Origin: Massilia sp. HP4
Lineage (GTDB): Bacteria; Pseudomonadota; Gammaproteobacteria; Burkholderiales; Burkholderiaceae_D
Length of the DNA stretch: 64,000 nt
Assembly: GCF_005222695.1 (NCBI RefSeq)
Contig: NZ_STGG01000047.1
Span: 108,551 to 172,550, forward strand
Reading direction: 5' to 3'
Shown: positions 33,865 to 42,012 of the stretch, piece by piece
Position numbering within the stretch: position 1 is the first letter of the stretch
Layout: each line of letters opens with the position of its first letter
Translations under genes and position numbers: made by a program
Notes under the pieces: model-generated
Databases searched by the model: none
What the model saw: only the letters and a program-made list of their open reading frames with translations
Told to the model about the DNA's origin: nothing

Positions 33865-35446
33865 GGACCGGGGGTGGGAAAGTCAGGCGGAACAGGCTGC
33901 CCGGGAAGCGCATGGACTGGCTGCGCGGGTTATTGAAGATGTCGATCTCGGCGCCGTGCTGCTGCGCGATCTCGCGCACGATCGCAAGGCCAAGGCCGCT
34001 ACCTTCGGTATTGCTGCCCAGGATGCGGTAGAAGCGCTCGAACACGCGTTCGCGCTCGTTGGGGGCGATGCCGGGGCCGGTATCCTCGACCTCGAGCAGC
34101 GCCCTCCCGGTGGCGGCGTCGCGGCGCACGCGCACCGTGACGCTGCCGCCGGCCGGGGTGTAGCGCAGCGCATTGTCGATCAGGTTCGACAGCAGCTCGC
34201 GCAGCATCAGGGGCTGGCCGGCGATCACGACCGGCTCGTTGTCGTTGGCGGGCGGCTCGAAGCCCAGGTCGATCTCGCCCGCGAACGAGGCTTGCACCCA
34301 GTCCTGCACCGTCTCGCGCGCGAGCAGCGGCAGGTCGATCTCGGCGAAGGCCAGGCCGGCCTGCGGTTGATTTTCGGCGCGCGCCAGCGCCAGCAGCTGG
34401 TTCACCAGGCGCGTGGCCGATTCCGAACTCTTGGCCAGCTGCTCCAGAGAGCGGTGGATCTCGGCCGGGTCGAGCTGGCGCAGGGCCAGCTCGGACTGCA
34501 TGCGCATGCCGGCCAGCGGCGTCTTCATCTGGTGCGCGGCGTCGGCGATGAAGCGCTTCTGCATCGCCACCGATTCGCCCAGGCGCTCGAGCATGTCGTT
34601 GAAGGAGCCGACCAGCGGCGAGATCTCCTCGGGCACCTGGCGCGGATCGATCGGCGACAGGTCATCCTGGGGCCGCGCGCGGATGCGCTGCTGCAGCTCG
34701 GCCAATGGCGAGAGGCCGCGCGACAGCGCAAACCACACCAGGGCCAGGATCACCGGCAAGATGATGAATTGCGGCAGGATCACGCCCTTGATGATTTCGC
34801 CCGCCAGATGCGCGCGTTTGTCGAGGGTTTCGGCCACCTGCACCAGCGCGAGGGGAGGCAGATGAGGCGGCTCCAGCGGCTGCTGCACGGCGCGTTCGTG
34901 CAGCGGGTCGAGGTTGACATAGGTGTAGGCAACCCGGATCGGCGTGCCGTGGATGCTGTCGTTGCGGAACTCGACCGCGCCGCTGCGCGCATGCTCGTCG
35001 GCCGCGTCCATCCTGGGGCGCGGCAGGTCGCGGTCGCCGTCCAGCAGTTCGCCGTCGGGGCCGGCCAGCAGGTAGTAGACGCTGTCGACGTCGTCGGCGC
35101 GCAGGATGTCGCGGCCGGACGGATGCAGCTGGCCCGCGGCCTTGCCGCCCACGCTGCGGACCTGCTGTCCCAGCACCGTGACCCGGTCTTCGAGCGCGTC
35201 GTCGAAAGGCTGGTTGGCGATCGACTTGGCCACCAGGTAGGTAATCGCAATGCTCATCGGCCACAGCAGCAGCAGCGGGGCCAGCATCCAGTCGAGGATT
35301 TCGCCGAACAGCGAATGCCGGATGTTTTCGTCCGGCTCGGGATTGGGCGGGATATAGGTCGGCTCGGTCGGGGTGGCCGGGGCCATCGGCACATGGCTCG
35401 GCCCTTGCACCGGCTCGGCCGTGAAGCCGGCGTCGCGCTCGTTCAC
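33842..35446 (-). CDS. TctE-type sensor histidine kinase
   Basis: This membrane histidine kinase of the TctE/QseC-like group has 534 residues. A cytoplasmic Pro-rich N-terminus precedes a first helix near residues 53-75, a periplasmic 2CSK-N sensor domain, a second helix near 235-255 and a HAMP segment. The dimerisation helix shows RFIADAAHQMKTPLAGM with the phospho-acceptor His. The HATPase domain has LIDNALRYTP (N box), DTGPGI and GSGLGLAIV (G boxes). The start is GTG at 35446, sharing GTGA with the stop of the regulator gene; an in-frame ATG at 35386 is an alternative. It probably senses the symporter substrate. Confidence 0.88.
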   Translation of the reverse strand: MNERDAGFTAEPVQGPSHVPMAPATPTEPTYIPPNPEPDENIRHSLFGEILDWMLAPLLLLWPMSIAITYLVAKSIANQPFDDALEDRVTVLGQQVRSVGGKAAGQLHPSGRDILRADDVDSVYYLLAGPDGELLDGDRDLPRPRMDAADEHARSGAVEFRNDSIHGTPIRVAYTYVNLDPLHERAVQQPLEPPHLPPLALVQVAETLDKRAHLAGEIIKGVILPQFIILPVILALVWFALSRGLSPLAELQQRIRARPQDDLSPIDPRQVPEEISPLVGSFNDMLERLGESVAMQKRFIADAAHQMKTPLAGMRMQSELALRQLDPAEIHRSLEQLAKSSESATRLVNQLLALARAENQPQAGLAFAEIDLPLLARETVQDWVQASFAGEIDLGFEPPANDNEPVVIAGQPLMLRELLSNLIDNALRYTPAGGSVTVRVRRDAATGRALLEVEDTGPGIAPNERERVFERFYRILGSNTEGSGLGLAIVREIAQQHGAEIDIFNNPRSQSMRFPGSLFRLTFPPPVHEPDDAT

Positions 35447-36186
35447 CTGTCGGCGGCGACGGTTGCGCTCGCTGCGGCACGTTCGGCCGCACGTTTGTCC
35501 GATTCTGCCGCGGCGGCCTCGGAAAATTTCTCGAGGCAGTAGCCCAGGCCGCGCACGGTGGCGATGCGCACGCCGCCGACCTCGATCTTCTTGCGCAGCC
35601 GGTGCACATAGACCTCGATCGCATTGTTCGAGACTTCCTCGCCCCATTCGCACAAGTGGTCGACCAATTGCTCCTTGGAGACCAGGCGGCCGGTACGCGC
35701 CAGCAGCACTTCGAGCAGGCCGAGCTCGCGCGCCGACAGGTCGAGCATCTGGTCGTTGATATAGGCGCTGCGGCCGACCTGGTCGTAGACCAGCGGGCCG
35801 TGGCGCACCACGGCCGGGCCGCCGCCGGCGCCGCGCCGGGTGAGGGCGCGCACCCGCGCTTCGAGTTCGGACAGGGCGAACGGCTTGGCCATGTAGTCGT
35901 CGGCGCCGAGGTCGAGGCCTTCGACCCGTTGCTCGACGGAATCGGCGGCGGTGAGGATCAGGACCGGCAGCAGCGAGGCGCGCGCGCGCAGGCGGCGCAG
36001 CACCTCGAGGCCCGACATCTTCGGCAGGCCGAGGTCGAGGATGAGGAGATCGAACTCTTGCGTGGAGAGGGCGGTGTCGGCATCCTGGCCGTTCTTGACG
36101 TAATCGATGGCGTAGCCAGACTGGCGCAGGGATCGCGTCAGGCCGTCGGCAAGTACGCTATCATCTTCAGCGAGCAGAATTCGCAT
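35443..36186 (-). CDS. OmpR/TctD-type response regulator
   Basis: This two-component regulator has 247 residues: a receiver (about 1-115) with AEDD, the phospho-acceptor Asp in LLILDLGLPKMSG and the Lys in YMAKPF, and a winged-helix DNA-binding domain (about 128-225) with LSARELGLLEVLL and NNAIEVYVHRLRKKIE. An Ala/Glu-rich tail of about 20 residues follows. It is first in a leftward operon of regulator, kinase, DUF4212 and symporter in which every junction overlaps. This context points to control of symporter expression in response to its substrate. Confidence 0.9.
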   Translation of the reverse strand: MRILLAEDDSVLADGLTRSLRQSGYAIDYVKNGQDADTALSTQEFDLLILDLGLPKMSGLEVLRRLRARASLLPVLILTAADSVEQRVEGLDLGADDYMAKPFALSELEARVRALTRRGAGGGPAVVRHGPLVYDQVGRSAYINDQMLDLSARELGLLEVLLARTGRLVSKEQLVDHLCEWGEEVSNNAIEVYVHRLRKKIEVGGVRIATVRGLGYCLEKFSEAAAAESDKRAAERAAASATVAADR

Positions 36187-36297
36187 AGGGGCACCTCGGT
36201 TATCGCGTTAGACAAACTCAGACCCGTATTGTGTTTGATTTGTCGCAACAATGCGAGCCTCGACCAATTTATTGACAAGATGATCACGTATTAGTGC

Positions 36298-36326
36298 TTG
36301 CAAAAACCACTGGATTTTTATACAGT
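36298..36326 (+). promoter_or_regulatory. recA promoter with overlapping LexA (SOS) box
   Basis: A -35 TTGCAA (36298-36303) and a -10 TACAGT (36321-36326) are separated by 17 bp. The LexA-type operator CTGG-N8-ACAG (36310-36325) differs by one base from CTGT-N8-ACAG and covers the spacer and the -10 box, so bound LexA would block RNA polymerase. The recA start is 63 bp downstream of the -10 box. Confidence 0.85.
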
Positions 36327-36388
36327 ACTGGCTCTTGAAGTGCGCGTGCGCGCCCACACCTTGCCTACTCCACGATTGAAAGTACACC

Positions 36389-37465
36389 ATGGACGACAAA
36401 AAATCCGCATTGAACGCCGCTGAAAAGGGCAAGGCGCTGGCAGCCGCCCTGGCGCAAATCGAAAAGCAGTTCGGCAAGGGCTCGGTCATGCGCATGGATG
36501 CCAATGCGCCGGTCGAGGAAGTGCAGACTGTTTCCACCGGCTCGCTGGGCCTTGACATCGCACTGGGCGTCGGCGGCCTGCCGCGCGGTCGTATCGTCGA
36601 GATCTACGGCCCTGAATCGTCGGGTAAAACCACCCTGACCCTGCAGACTATCGCCCAGATGCAAAAACTGGGCGGCACCTGTGCCTTCATCGACGCCGAG
36701 CACGCGCTCGACGTCACCTATGCCCAGAAATTGGGCATCAACCTGAGTGACCTGCTGATCTCGCAGCCAGACACCGGCGAACAGGCGCTCGAAATCACCG
36801 ACGCGCTGGTGCGTTCGGGCAGCGTCGACCTGGTGGTCATCGACTCGGTGGCGGCACTGACCCCGCGCGCCGAGATCGAAGGCGATATGGGCGACTCGCT
36901 GCCGGGCCTGCAGGCACGCCTGATGTCGCAAGCGCTGCGCAAGCTGACCGGTTCGATCAACCGCACCAACACCCTGGTGATCTTCATTAACCAGATCCGC
37001 ATGAAGATCGGCGTCATGTTCGGCAGCCCAGAGACCACCACCGGCGGTAACGCACTGAAGTTCTACGCCTCCGTGCGCCTGGACATCCGTCGTACCGGTT
37101 CGATCAAGTCGGGCGACGAGGTGATCGGTAACGAAACCAAGGTCAAGGTCGTCAAGAACAAGATCGCGCCACCGTTCAAAGAGGCCCACTTCGACATCCT
37201 GTACGGAGCAGGCACCTCGCGCGAAGGCGAAATCCTGGACCTGGGCGCCGACAACAAGATCGTCGAGAAGGCGGGCTCGTGGTACAGCTACAACGGCGAG
37301 CGTATTGGCCAGGGTAAGGACAATGCCCGTCAATTCCTGGTGGATCGCCCAGCCCTGGCGCGTGAAATCGAGAACAAGGTCCGCGCCGCCCTGGGCGTGC
37401 GCGAACTGCCACCGGTGGCGCCAGGCGACGGCGACAAGCCGAAGCTGCAGGCTGTTGGTGAGTAA
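36389..37465 (+). CDS. recA: Recombinase RecA
   Basis: RecA forms filaments on single-stranded DNA, catalyses strand exchange and triggers LexA self-cleavage in the SOS response. The 358-residue protein has Walker [10 protein letters not shown] (about residues 71-79), the Walker B region [12 protein letters not shown], the L1/L2 DNA-binding loops around [19 protein letters not shown] and [16 protein letters not shown], and a C-terminal domain with an Asp/Gly tail. The ATG at 36389 follows GAAAG. recX is downstream on the same strand and the promoter has a LexA box. I see no intein or unusual feature. Confidence 0.98.
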   Translation: MDDKKSALNAAEKGKALAAALAQIEKQFGKGSVMRMDANAPVEEVQTVSTGSLGLDIALGVGGLPRGRIVEIYGPESSGKTTLTLQTIAQMQKLGGTCAFIDAEHALDVTYAQKLGINLSDLLISQPDTGEQALEITDALVRSGSVDLVVIDSVAALTPRAEIEGDMGDSLPGLQARLMSQALRKLTGSINRTNTLVIFINQIRMKIGVMFGSPETTTGGNALKFYASVRLDIRRTGSIKSGDEVIGNETKVKVVKNKIAPPFKEAHFDILYGAGTSREGEILDLGADNKIVEKAGSWYSYNGERIGQGKDNARQFLVDRPALAREIENKVRAALGVRELPPVAPGDGDKPKLQAVGE

Positions 37466-37470
37466 TCGCC

Positions 37471-37515
37471 TGGTGCGGGCAGTACGGCAGGGTAGCGCCG
37501 TGCTCGTCCGCACCA
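37471..37515 (+). promoter_or_regulatory. Hairpin in the recA-recX spacer
   Basis: TGGTGCGG (37471-37478) pairs with CCGCACCA (37508-37515), with an inner ACGGC/GCCGT stem. No T-run follows, so it is more likely an attenuating or RNA-stabilising structure than a full terminator, keeping recX expression below recA. Confidence 0.5.
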
Positions 37516-37537
37516 TGTTGTCGTCGACGGTGACCTC

Positions 37538-38005
37538 ATGCCAGCACCCGTACTGAGCCTCAAGGCGCGCGCGTTGCGCTACCTGTCGCAGCGCGAGCAC
37601 AGCCGGTTCGAGTTGCGGCGCAAGCTAGCCAAGTATGCGCAAGAGGACGAAGACGTCGACGCCCTCCTGGATTTCCTTGAAAAGAATAACTGGCTGTCGC
37701 AGGAGCGTTTCGCCGAATCCCTGGTCAACCGTAAGGCCAGCCGCTACGGCAATAGCCGTGTGGTGGCCGAGCTGCAAAGCCATGGGGTCACCGGCGATGC
37801 GCTGGTCGAGATCAAGGCCGAGCTGTCCGACAGCGAGACCGCGCGCGCCATCGAAGTCTGGCAGCGCAAGTTCGGCACCGTCGCTGCCGATGCGGCGATG
37901 CGGGCCAAGCAGATGCGTTTTTTATTGCAGCGCGGCTTTTCCCAGCGCGCGGCGCGAACGGCGATGCAGGGCAGCCCGGCGGACGATGAGTTCGACGAAG
38001 GCTGA
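37538..38005 (+). CDS. recX: Regulatory protein RecX
   Basis: RecX binds RecA filaments and limits their extension and activity. The 155-residue, all-helical, basic protein shows the three-helix RecX repeats: [19 protein letters not shown] near the start, [28 protein letters not shown] in the middle and [18 protein letters not shown] near the end. It lies 72 bp behind recA and is followed by a large hairpin with a U-run, which would end a recA-recX transcript. Length is close to E. coli RecX (166). Confidence 0.92.
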   Translation: MPAPVLSLKARALRYLSQREHSRFELRRKLAKYAQEDEDVDALLDFLEKNNWLSQERFAESLVNRKASRYGNSRVVAELQSHGVTGDALVEIKAELSDSETARAIEVWQRKFGTVAADAAMRAKQMRFLLQRGFSQRAARTAMQGSPADDEFDEG

Positions 38006-38046
38006 CCGCTACGAAGCTTCATCGGCTGAGATACCGACTGCTCCAG

Positions 38047-38125
38047 GCGCCAGCGTGGAGCGTCATTCCCGATATGCCCAGGCATATTCCTCAACGGGAA
38101 ATGGCGCTGCACGCTGGCGCTTTTT
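38047..38125 (+). terminator. Long branched stem-loop ending in a U-run, after recX
   Basis: The left arm 38047-38071 and right arm 38095-38120 are near-perfect inverted repeats of about 25 bp (a few mismatches and one bulge). Between them lies a second small hairpin, ATATGCC/GGCATAT (38072-38087). TTTTT follows at 38121-38125. It works as a terminator for recA-recX, but it is far larger than needed and may be a mobile palindromic element. Confidence 0.75.
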
Positions 38126-38179
38126 GCTTCCTGCTCCTACCGGGTCTTCGACCGATCCCCATCCCGGATACATATCTTT

Positions 38180-38196
38180 CATTCACGTCGTGAATG
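38180..38196. promoter_or_regulatory. 17-bp palindrome, possible operator
   Basis: CATTCACG and CGTGAATG flank a single T. It lies 254 bp before the DUF2889 start, outside coding sequence. A dimeric regulator could bind it; no partner is suggested by context. Confidence 0.35.
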
Positions 38197-38450
38197 GGGT
38201 GGCGTCTCCTACTAAAGACAGGCAAATAATATAAGCGGCAAACGCGCCGTCATAGTCCTGTGAAGTCCCCGCATCTCCCCGTAGTTTCCCTTACCAGCCT
38301 TTCTTTCCCAAGCGCCGCTGTGGACGCTGTGCTAAACTTTGCGGGTTTAAGCAGCGCCGCATGAGCGGTTGTTGTCGCAGAAGCTGCGGCGACGTGCAAC
38401 GTAGCACACCGGCTGCATCACTAACCGCCGTCTCGACGGCACTGGTATTT

Positions 38451-39014
38451 ATGCCTTTGTCACCTCCCGTATCGCGCTCGCTCCGGCATACGCGCGCCAT
38501 CACAGTCGAAGCGTTCGCGCGCGACGATGGCTTGTGGGACCTCGATGCCAGCATCCGCGATGTGAAGACGCGAACTGTCGCACTCGCTTCCGGCGAACGG
38601 CCCGGCGGCACGCCGGTGCACGACCTCAAGCTGCGCGTAACCATTGACCGCGACCTGACCATCGTCGATGCCGAAGCCGCATCCGATGCCGTCCCGTATC
38701 CGGGCTACTGCGATACCATCGGCCCTGCCTACAAGAAGTTGATCGGGCTCTCGCTCGTGAACCATTTCCGGCTGCATCTGAAAGACCGCCTATCCGGCGT
38801 GCTCGGCTGCACCCATCTGACCGAATTGGCCCAGGTGCTGCCGACCGCAGCCTTGCAAGCCTTTGCTGACGACAATGTCGATGCCCCAGGCGGGCTCGGC
38901 GGTTCGTCAACCGACCGTCCATTTGAGCTCGACCGTTGCCATGCACTGCGCAGCGACGGCCCTGCCGTGGCCAAATACTACCCACGCTGGTCGATCAAGG
39001 CCGTCTCGGGTTAG
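38451..39014 (+). CDS. DUF2889 family protein
   Basis: This is a conserved protein of unknown function, 187 residues, soluble by composition and without signal peptide. It opens with the DUF2889 pattern: Pro/Ser N-terminus, HTRAITVEAFARDDGLWDLDASIRDVKTR, then VTIDRDLTIVDAEAASDAVPYPGYC, IGLSLVNHFRLHLKDRLSGVLGCTHLTEL, and a Cys/His-containing tail. Conserved Cys and His residues (PGYC, LGCTHL) might bind a metal. The ATG at 38451 fits the family start, though the ribosome site is weak. It sits between recX and sucC as a single gene; a link to either is not supported. Confidence 0.8.
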   Translation: MPLSPPVSRSLRHTRAITVEAFARDDGLWDLDASIRDVKTRTVALASGERPGGTPVHDLKLRVTIDRDLTIVDAEAASDAVPYPGYCDTIGPAYKKLIGLSLVNHFRLHLKDRLSGVLGCTHLTELAQVLPTAALQAFADDNVDAPGGLGGSSTDRPFELDRCHALRSDGPAVAKYYPRWSIKAVSG

Positions 39015-39083
39015 CGTTCGTCGTTTTTATTTTTGTAGTTCAACCGTATTTCTAATTCAGTAAATAGAAGAAGGGAAGCCAGC

Positions 39084-40253
39084 ATGAAGATCCATGAGTA
39101 CCAGGGCAAAGAGATCCTCCGAAAATTCGGAGTGACCGTTCCGCGCGGCATTCCGTGCATGTCGGTCGAAGACGCTGTCAAAGCCGCTGAAGAACTGGGC
39201 GGTCCGGTCTGGGTCGTCAAGGCACAGATCCACGCTGGTGGCCGTGGCAAGGGCGGTGGCGTCAAGGTCGCCAAGTCGATCGAACAAGTCAAGGAATACT
39301 CCGAGCAGATCATGGGCATGCAGCTGGTGACCCACCAGACCAGCCCTGAAGGCCAGAAAGTGCGTCGCCTGATGATCGAAGAAGGCGCCGACATCAAGCA
39401 GGAACTGTATGTCTCGCTGGTCACCGACCGCGTCACCCAGAAAGTCGTGCTGATGGCTTCGTCGGAAGGCGGCATGGACATCGAAGAAGTCGCGCACAGC
39501 AACCCTGAAAAAATCCACAACGTCGTGATCGATCCGGCCGTCGGCCTGACCGACGCCGACGCCGATGCCGTCGCCGCCAAGATCGGCGTGCCTGCCGGCT
39601 CGATCGCCGACGCCCGCGCCAACCTGCAAGGCCTGTACAAAGCCTACTGGGATACCGACGCATCGCTGGCCGAAATCAACCCGCTGATCGTCACCGGCAG
39701 CGGCAAGATCATCGCCCTGGACGCGAAATTCAACTTCGACGCCAACGCCCTGTTCCGTCATCCAGAAATCGTCGCCTACCGCGACCTGGACGAAGAAGAT
39801 CCAGCCGAAGTCGAAGCATCGAAATTCGACCTGGCCTACATCTCGCTCGACGGCAACATCGGCTGCCTGGTGAACGGCGCCGGCCTGGCCATGGCGACCA
39901 TGGACACCATCAAGCTGTTCGGCGGCGAGCCGGCCAACTTCCTGGACGTGGGCGGTGGTGCTACGGCCGAGAAAGTGACCGAAGCATTCAAGATCATGCT
40001 GAAAAACCCCGAACTGAAGGCCATCCTGGTCAACATCTTCGGCGGCATCATGCGTTGCGACGTCATCGCCGAAGGCGTGATCACCGCATCGAAAGCCGTG
40101 TCGCTGCAAGTGCCGCTGGTCGTGCGCATGAAGGGCACCAACGAAGACCTGGGCAAGAAGATGCTGGCTGACTCGGGTCTGCCGATCATCGCCGCAGACA
40201 CGATGGAAGACGCAGCGAAGTCGGTCGTCGCCGCCGCCGCTGGTAAAGCATAA
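39084..40253 (+). CDS. sucC: Succinate--CoA ligase, beta subunit (ADP-forming)
   Basis: SucC with SucD makes succinate and ATP from succinyl-CoA in the TCA cycle. The 389-residue beta subunit starts [17 protein letters not shown] and carries the ATP-grasp fold: [20 protein letters not shown], the metal-binding [25 protein letters not shown], and [14 protein letters not shown] in the C-terminal flavodoxin-like domain. GAAGGGAAG precedes the ATG. sucD follows after 28 bp. Confidence 0.97.
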   Translation: MKIHEYQGKEILRKFGVTVPRGIPCMSVEDAVKAAEELGGPVWVVKAQIHAGGRGKGGGVKVAKSIEQVKEYSEQIMGMQLVTHQTSPEGQKVRRLMIEEGADIKQELYVSLVTDRVTQKVVLMASSEGGMDIEEVAHSNPEKIHNVVIDPAVGLTDADADAVAAKIGVPAGSIADARANLQGLYKAYWDTDASLAEINPLIVTGSGKIIALDAKFNFDANALFRHPEIVAYRDLDEEDPAEVEASKFDLAYISLDGNIGCLVNGAGLAMATMDTIKLFGGEPANFLDVGGGATAEKVTEAFKIMLKNPELKAILVNIFGGIMRCDVIAEGVITASKAVSLQVPLVVRMKGTNEDLGKKMLADSGLPIIAADTMEDAAKSVVAAAAGKA

Positions 40254-40281
40254 TTCGGCCTAATTCGCTAAGGAAATAAAA

Positions 40282-41163
40282 ATGTCGATTCTGATCAATA
40301 AAGACACCAAAGTCATCACCCAGGGCATCACCGGCAAGACCGGCCAATTCCACACCCGTATGTGCCGCGACTACGCGAACGGCAAGGAAGCCTTTGTTGC
40401 AGGCGTGAACCCGAAGAAAGCCGGCGAAGATTTCGAAGGCATCCCGATCTACGCAACCGTCAAGGAAGCCGCATCGGAAACCGGCGCGACCGTGTCGGTC
40501 ATCTATGTCCCACCAGCAGGCGCAGCCGCTGCGATCTGGGAAGCCGTCGAAGCCGAGCTGGACCTGGCAATTTGCATCACCGAAGGCATCCCTGTCCGCG
40601 ACATGATGGAAATCAAGGATCGCATGGCCAAGGCCGGTTCCAAGACCCTGCTGCTGGGCCCGAACTGCCCAGGCCTGATCACCCCTGACGAAATCAAGAT
40701 CGGCATCATGCCGGGCCACATCCACCGCAAGGGCCGTATCGGCGTCGTGTCGCGTTCGGGCACCCTGACCTATGAAGCAGTCGGCCAGCTGACCGCGCTG
40801 GGCCTGGGCCAATCGTCGGCAGTCGGCATCGGCGGCGACCCGATCAATGGCCTGAAGCACATCGACGTGATGCGCATGTTCAACGACGATCCTGATACCG
40901 ACGCGGTCATCATGATCGGCGAAATCGGCGGTCCTGACGAAGCGAACGCCGCTCATTGGATCAAGGACAATATGAAGAAGCCAGTGGTCGGCTTCATCGC
41001 TGGCGTCACCGCGCCTCCAGGCAAGCGCATGGGCCACGCCGGCGCGCTGATCTCGGGCGGCGCCGATACCGCGCAAGCCAAGCTGGAAATCATGGAAGCC
41101 TGCGGTATTACCGTCACCAAGAACCCGTCGGAAATGGCGCGTCTGTTGAAGGCGATGCTGTAA
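40282..41163 (+). CDS. sucD: Succinate--CoA ligase, alpha subunit
   Basis: SucD binds CoA and carries the phosphorylated histidine. The 293-residue protein has the N-terminal CoA-binding Rossmann domain ([24 protein letters not shown]), [25 protein letters not shown], and the catalytic His near residue 250 in the stretch [18 protein letters not shown]. It is the second gene of the sucCD operon, closed by a strong terminator at 41190-41217. Confidence 0.97.
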   Translation: MSILINKDTKVITQGITGKTGQFHTRMCRDYANGKEAFVAGVNPKKAGEDFEGIPIYATVKEAASETGATVSVIYVPPAGAAAAIWEAVEAELDLAICITEGIPVRDMMEIKDRMAKAGSKTLLLGPNCPGLITPDEIKIGIMPGHIHRKGRIGVVSRSGTLTYEAVGQLTALGLGQSSAVGIGGDPINGLKHIDVMRMFNDDPDTDAVIMIGEIGGPDEANAAHWIKDNMKKPVVGFIAGVTAPPGKRMGHAGALISGGADTAQAKLEIMEACGITVTKNPSEMARLLKAML

Positions 41164-41189
41164 TCCTGGCGATCTCTTGATCGACTTCT

Positions 41190-41217
41190 AAAACGGGGAG
41201 CTTCGGCTCCCCGTTTT
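41190..41217 (+). terminator. Terminator of sucCD
   Basis: A perfect 12-bp stem, AAAACGGGGAGC (41190-41201) and GCTCCCCGTTTT (41206-41217), with a TTCG tetraloop. The stem itself ends in TTTT, so it can act in both directions. Confidence 0.9.
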
Positions 41218-41250
41218 GTTTGCAGTTCCATTTTTCATCGCCAAGAATCG

Positions 41251-41315
41251 TCACCTGACAAAAATTGCTGTGCGGCACTGACAATTTTTGTCACCTGACA
41301 CGCCAAATTTTGTCG
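41251..41315 (+). promoter_or_regulatory. Candidate PilR-type upstream activator sites of the pilin
   Basis: The decamer TCACCTGACA occurs at 41251-41260 and again at 41291-41300, exactly 40 bp apart. The palindrome TGACAATTTTTGTCA spans 41279-41293, and a further TGTCG lies at 41311-41315. These TGTC/GACA cores resemble known PilR sites and sit 60-125 bp before the -24 box. Confidence 0.6.
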
Positions 41316-41376
41316 TGGCACAGGGTTTTGTTATCTCGGGATTAATAAAATCGACCGTTTTCTGCTGTTTTCGGGC

Positions 41377-41392
41377 TGGCACAGCGCTTGCA
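41377..41392 (+). promoter_or_regulatory. Sigma-54 promoter of the pilin gene
   Basis: TGGCACAGCGCTTGCA matches TGGCAC-N5-TTGCA fully, with GG (41378-41379) and GC (41390-41391) 10 bp apart. Transcription would start near 41403, about 60 nt before the ATG. Sigma-54/PilR control of pilA is established in Pseudomonas and relatives. Confidence 0.92.
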
Positions 41393-41465
41393 TATAGGAA
41401 AGCGTAGCAGCAGAGCAGCACAAGACACGTAGTCCCAACTTTGACATACCACCCTGGAGAGAAAA

Positions 41466-41957
41466 ATGAACTTCAAGCAAATGCAAACCAAGAAGGCCGA
41501 AGGCGGCTTTACTCTGATCGAACTGATGATCGTTGTCGCGATTATCGGTATCCTGGCTGCTGTCGCTATTCCAGCATACAGCGACTACACTGCGAAAGCG
41601 AAGGCTGCAAACGCATTGTCGGCTGTCGATCCGTTCAAAACCGCGGTCGCAATGTGCGGTCAGGAAGCTGGTAGTCTGGATGATTGCAATACTGATGATG
41701 CCGAAGGCACGTTCCGCGCCTTCACCGAGACCAATGAAGTTGCATCGCTGACCGTAGAAGACGCAGGCGTCATCGAAATTACTCTGAAAAACATCGGATC
41801 CGACACTGATACCTCGACCGTGACGTTCACCCCGACCCTCGGCTCGAGCGCGATTACCTGGGAAATCGAAGCCAGCACCGAGAACGAAGCTGTGAAGCTG
41901 GCCTTCGAGAAGAACAGTGTTACTCCTGCAACTACCCCACCAGTCACGCCTCCGTAA
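41466..41957 (+). CDS. pilA: Type IV pilin (PilA-like major pilin)
   Basis: This is a subunit of type IV pili used for twitching, adhesion and DNA uptake. The 163-residue prepilin has a leader of 14 residues ending in EGG, cleaved before [16 protein letters not shown], with Glu at position +5 of the mature form. The hydrophobic helix runs into [15 protein letters not shown], then a beta-rich head with one Cys pair ([11 protein letters not shown]). The C-terminus is unusual: after the head comes a Thr/Pro tail ([12 protein letters not shown]), which could be an O-glycosylation or flexible surface tail. It stands alone with a sigma-54 promoter and its own terminator; assembly genes are elsewhere. 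Confidence 0.93.
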   Translation: MNFKQMQTKKAEGGFTLIELMIVVAIIGILAAVAIPAYSDYTAKAKAANALSAVDPFKTAVAMCGQEAGSLDDCNTDDAEGTFRAFTETNEVASLTVEDAGVIEITLKNIGSDTDTSTVTFTPTLGSSAITWEIEASTENEAVKLAFEKNSVTPATTPPVTPP

Positions 41958-41972
41958 TTCCGAAAGATCGAC

Positions 41973-42000
41973 AAAAAGCCCGCTTCGCAGCGGGCTTTTT
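41973..42000. terminator. Bidirectional terminator between pilin and S9 gene
   Basis: AAAAAGCCCGCT (41973-41984) pairs with AGCGGGCTTTTT (41989-42000) over a TCGC loop. The A and T ends serve both the rightward pilin and the leftward S9 gene, whose stop is 13 bp away. Confidence 0.92.
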
Positions 42001-42012
42001 GCTTTCCAAGCT

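Larger units (their letters stand above)
38006..38450. other. Spacer between recX and the DUF2889 gene
   Basis: This 445-bp stretch holds the long branched hairpin/terminator (38047-38125) and the 17-bp palindrome CATTCACG-T-CGTGAATG (38180-38196). The rest, up to the DUF2889 start, has no feature that I can name. An open frame begins at 38361, but the conserved protein starts at 38451. Confidence 0.6.
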
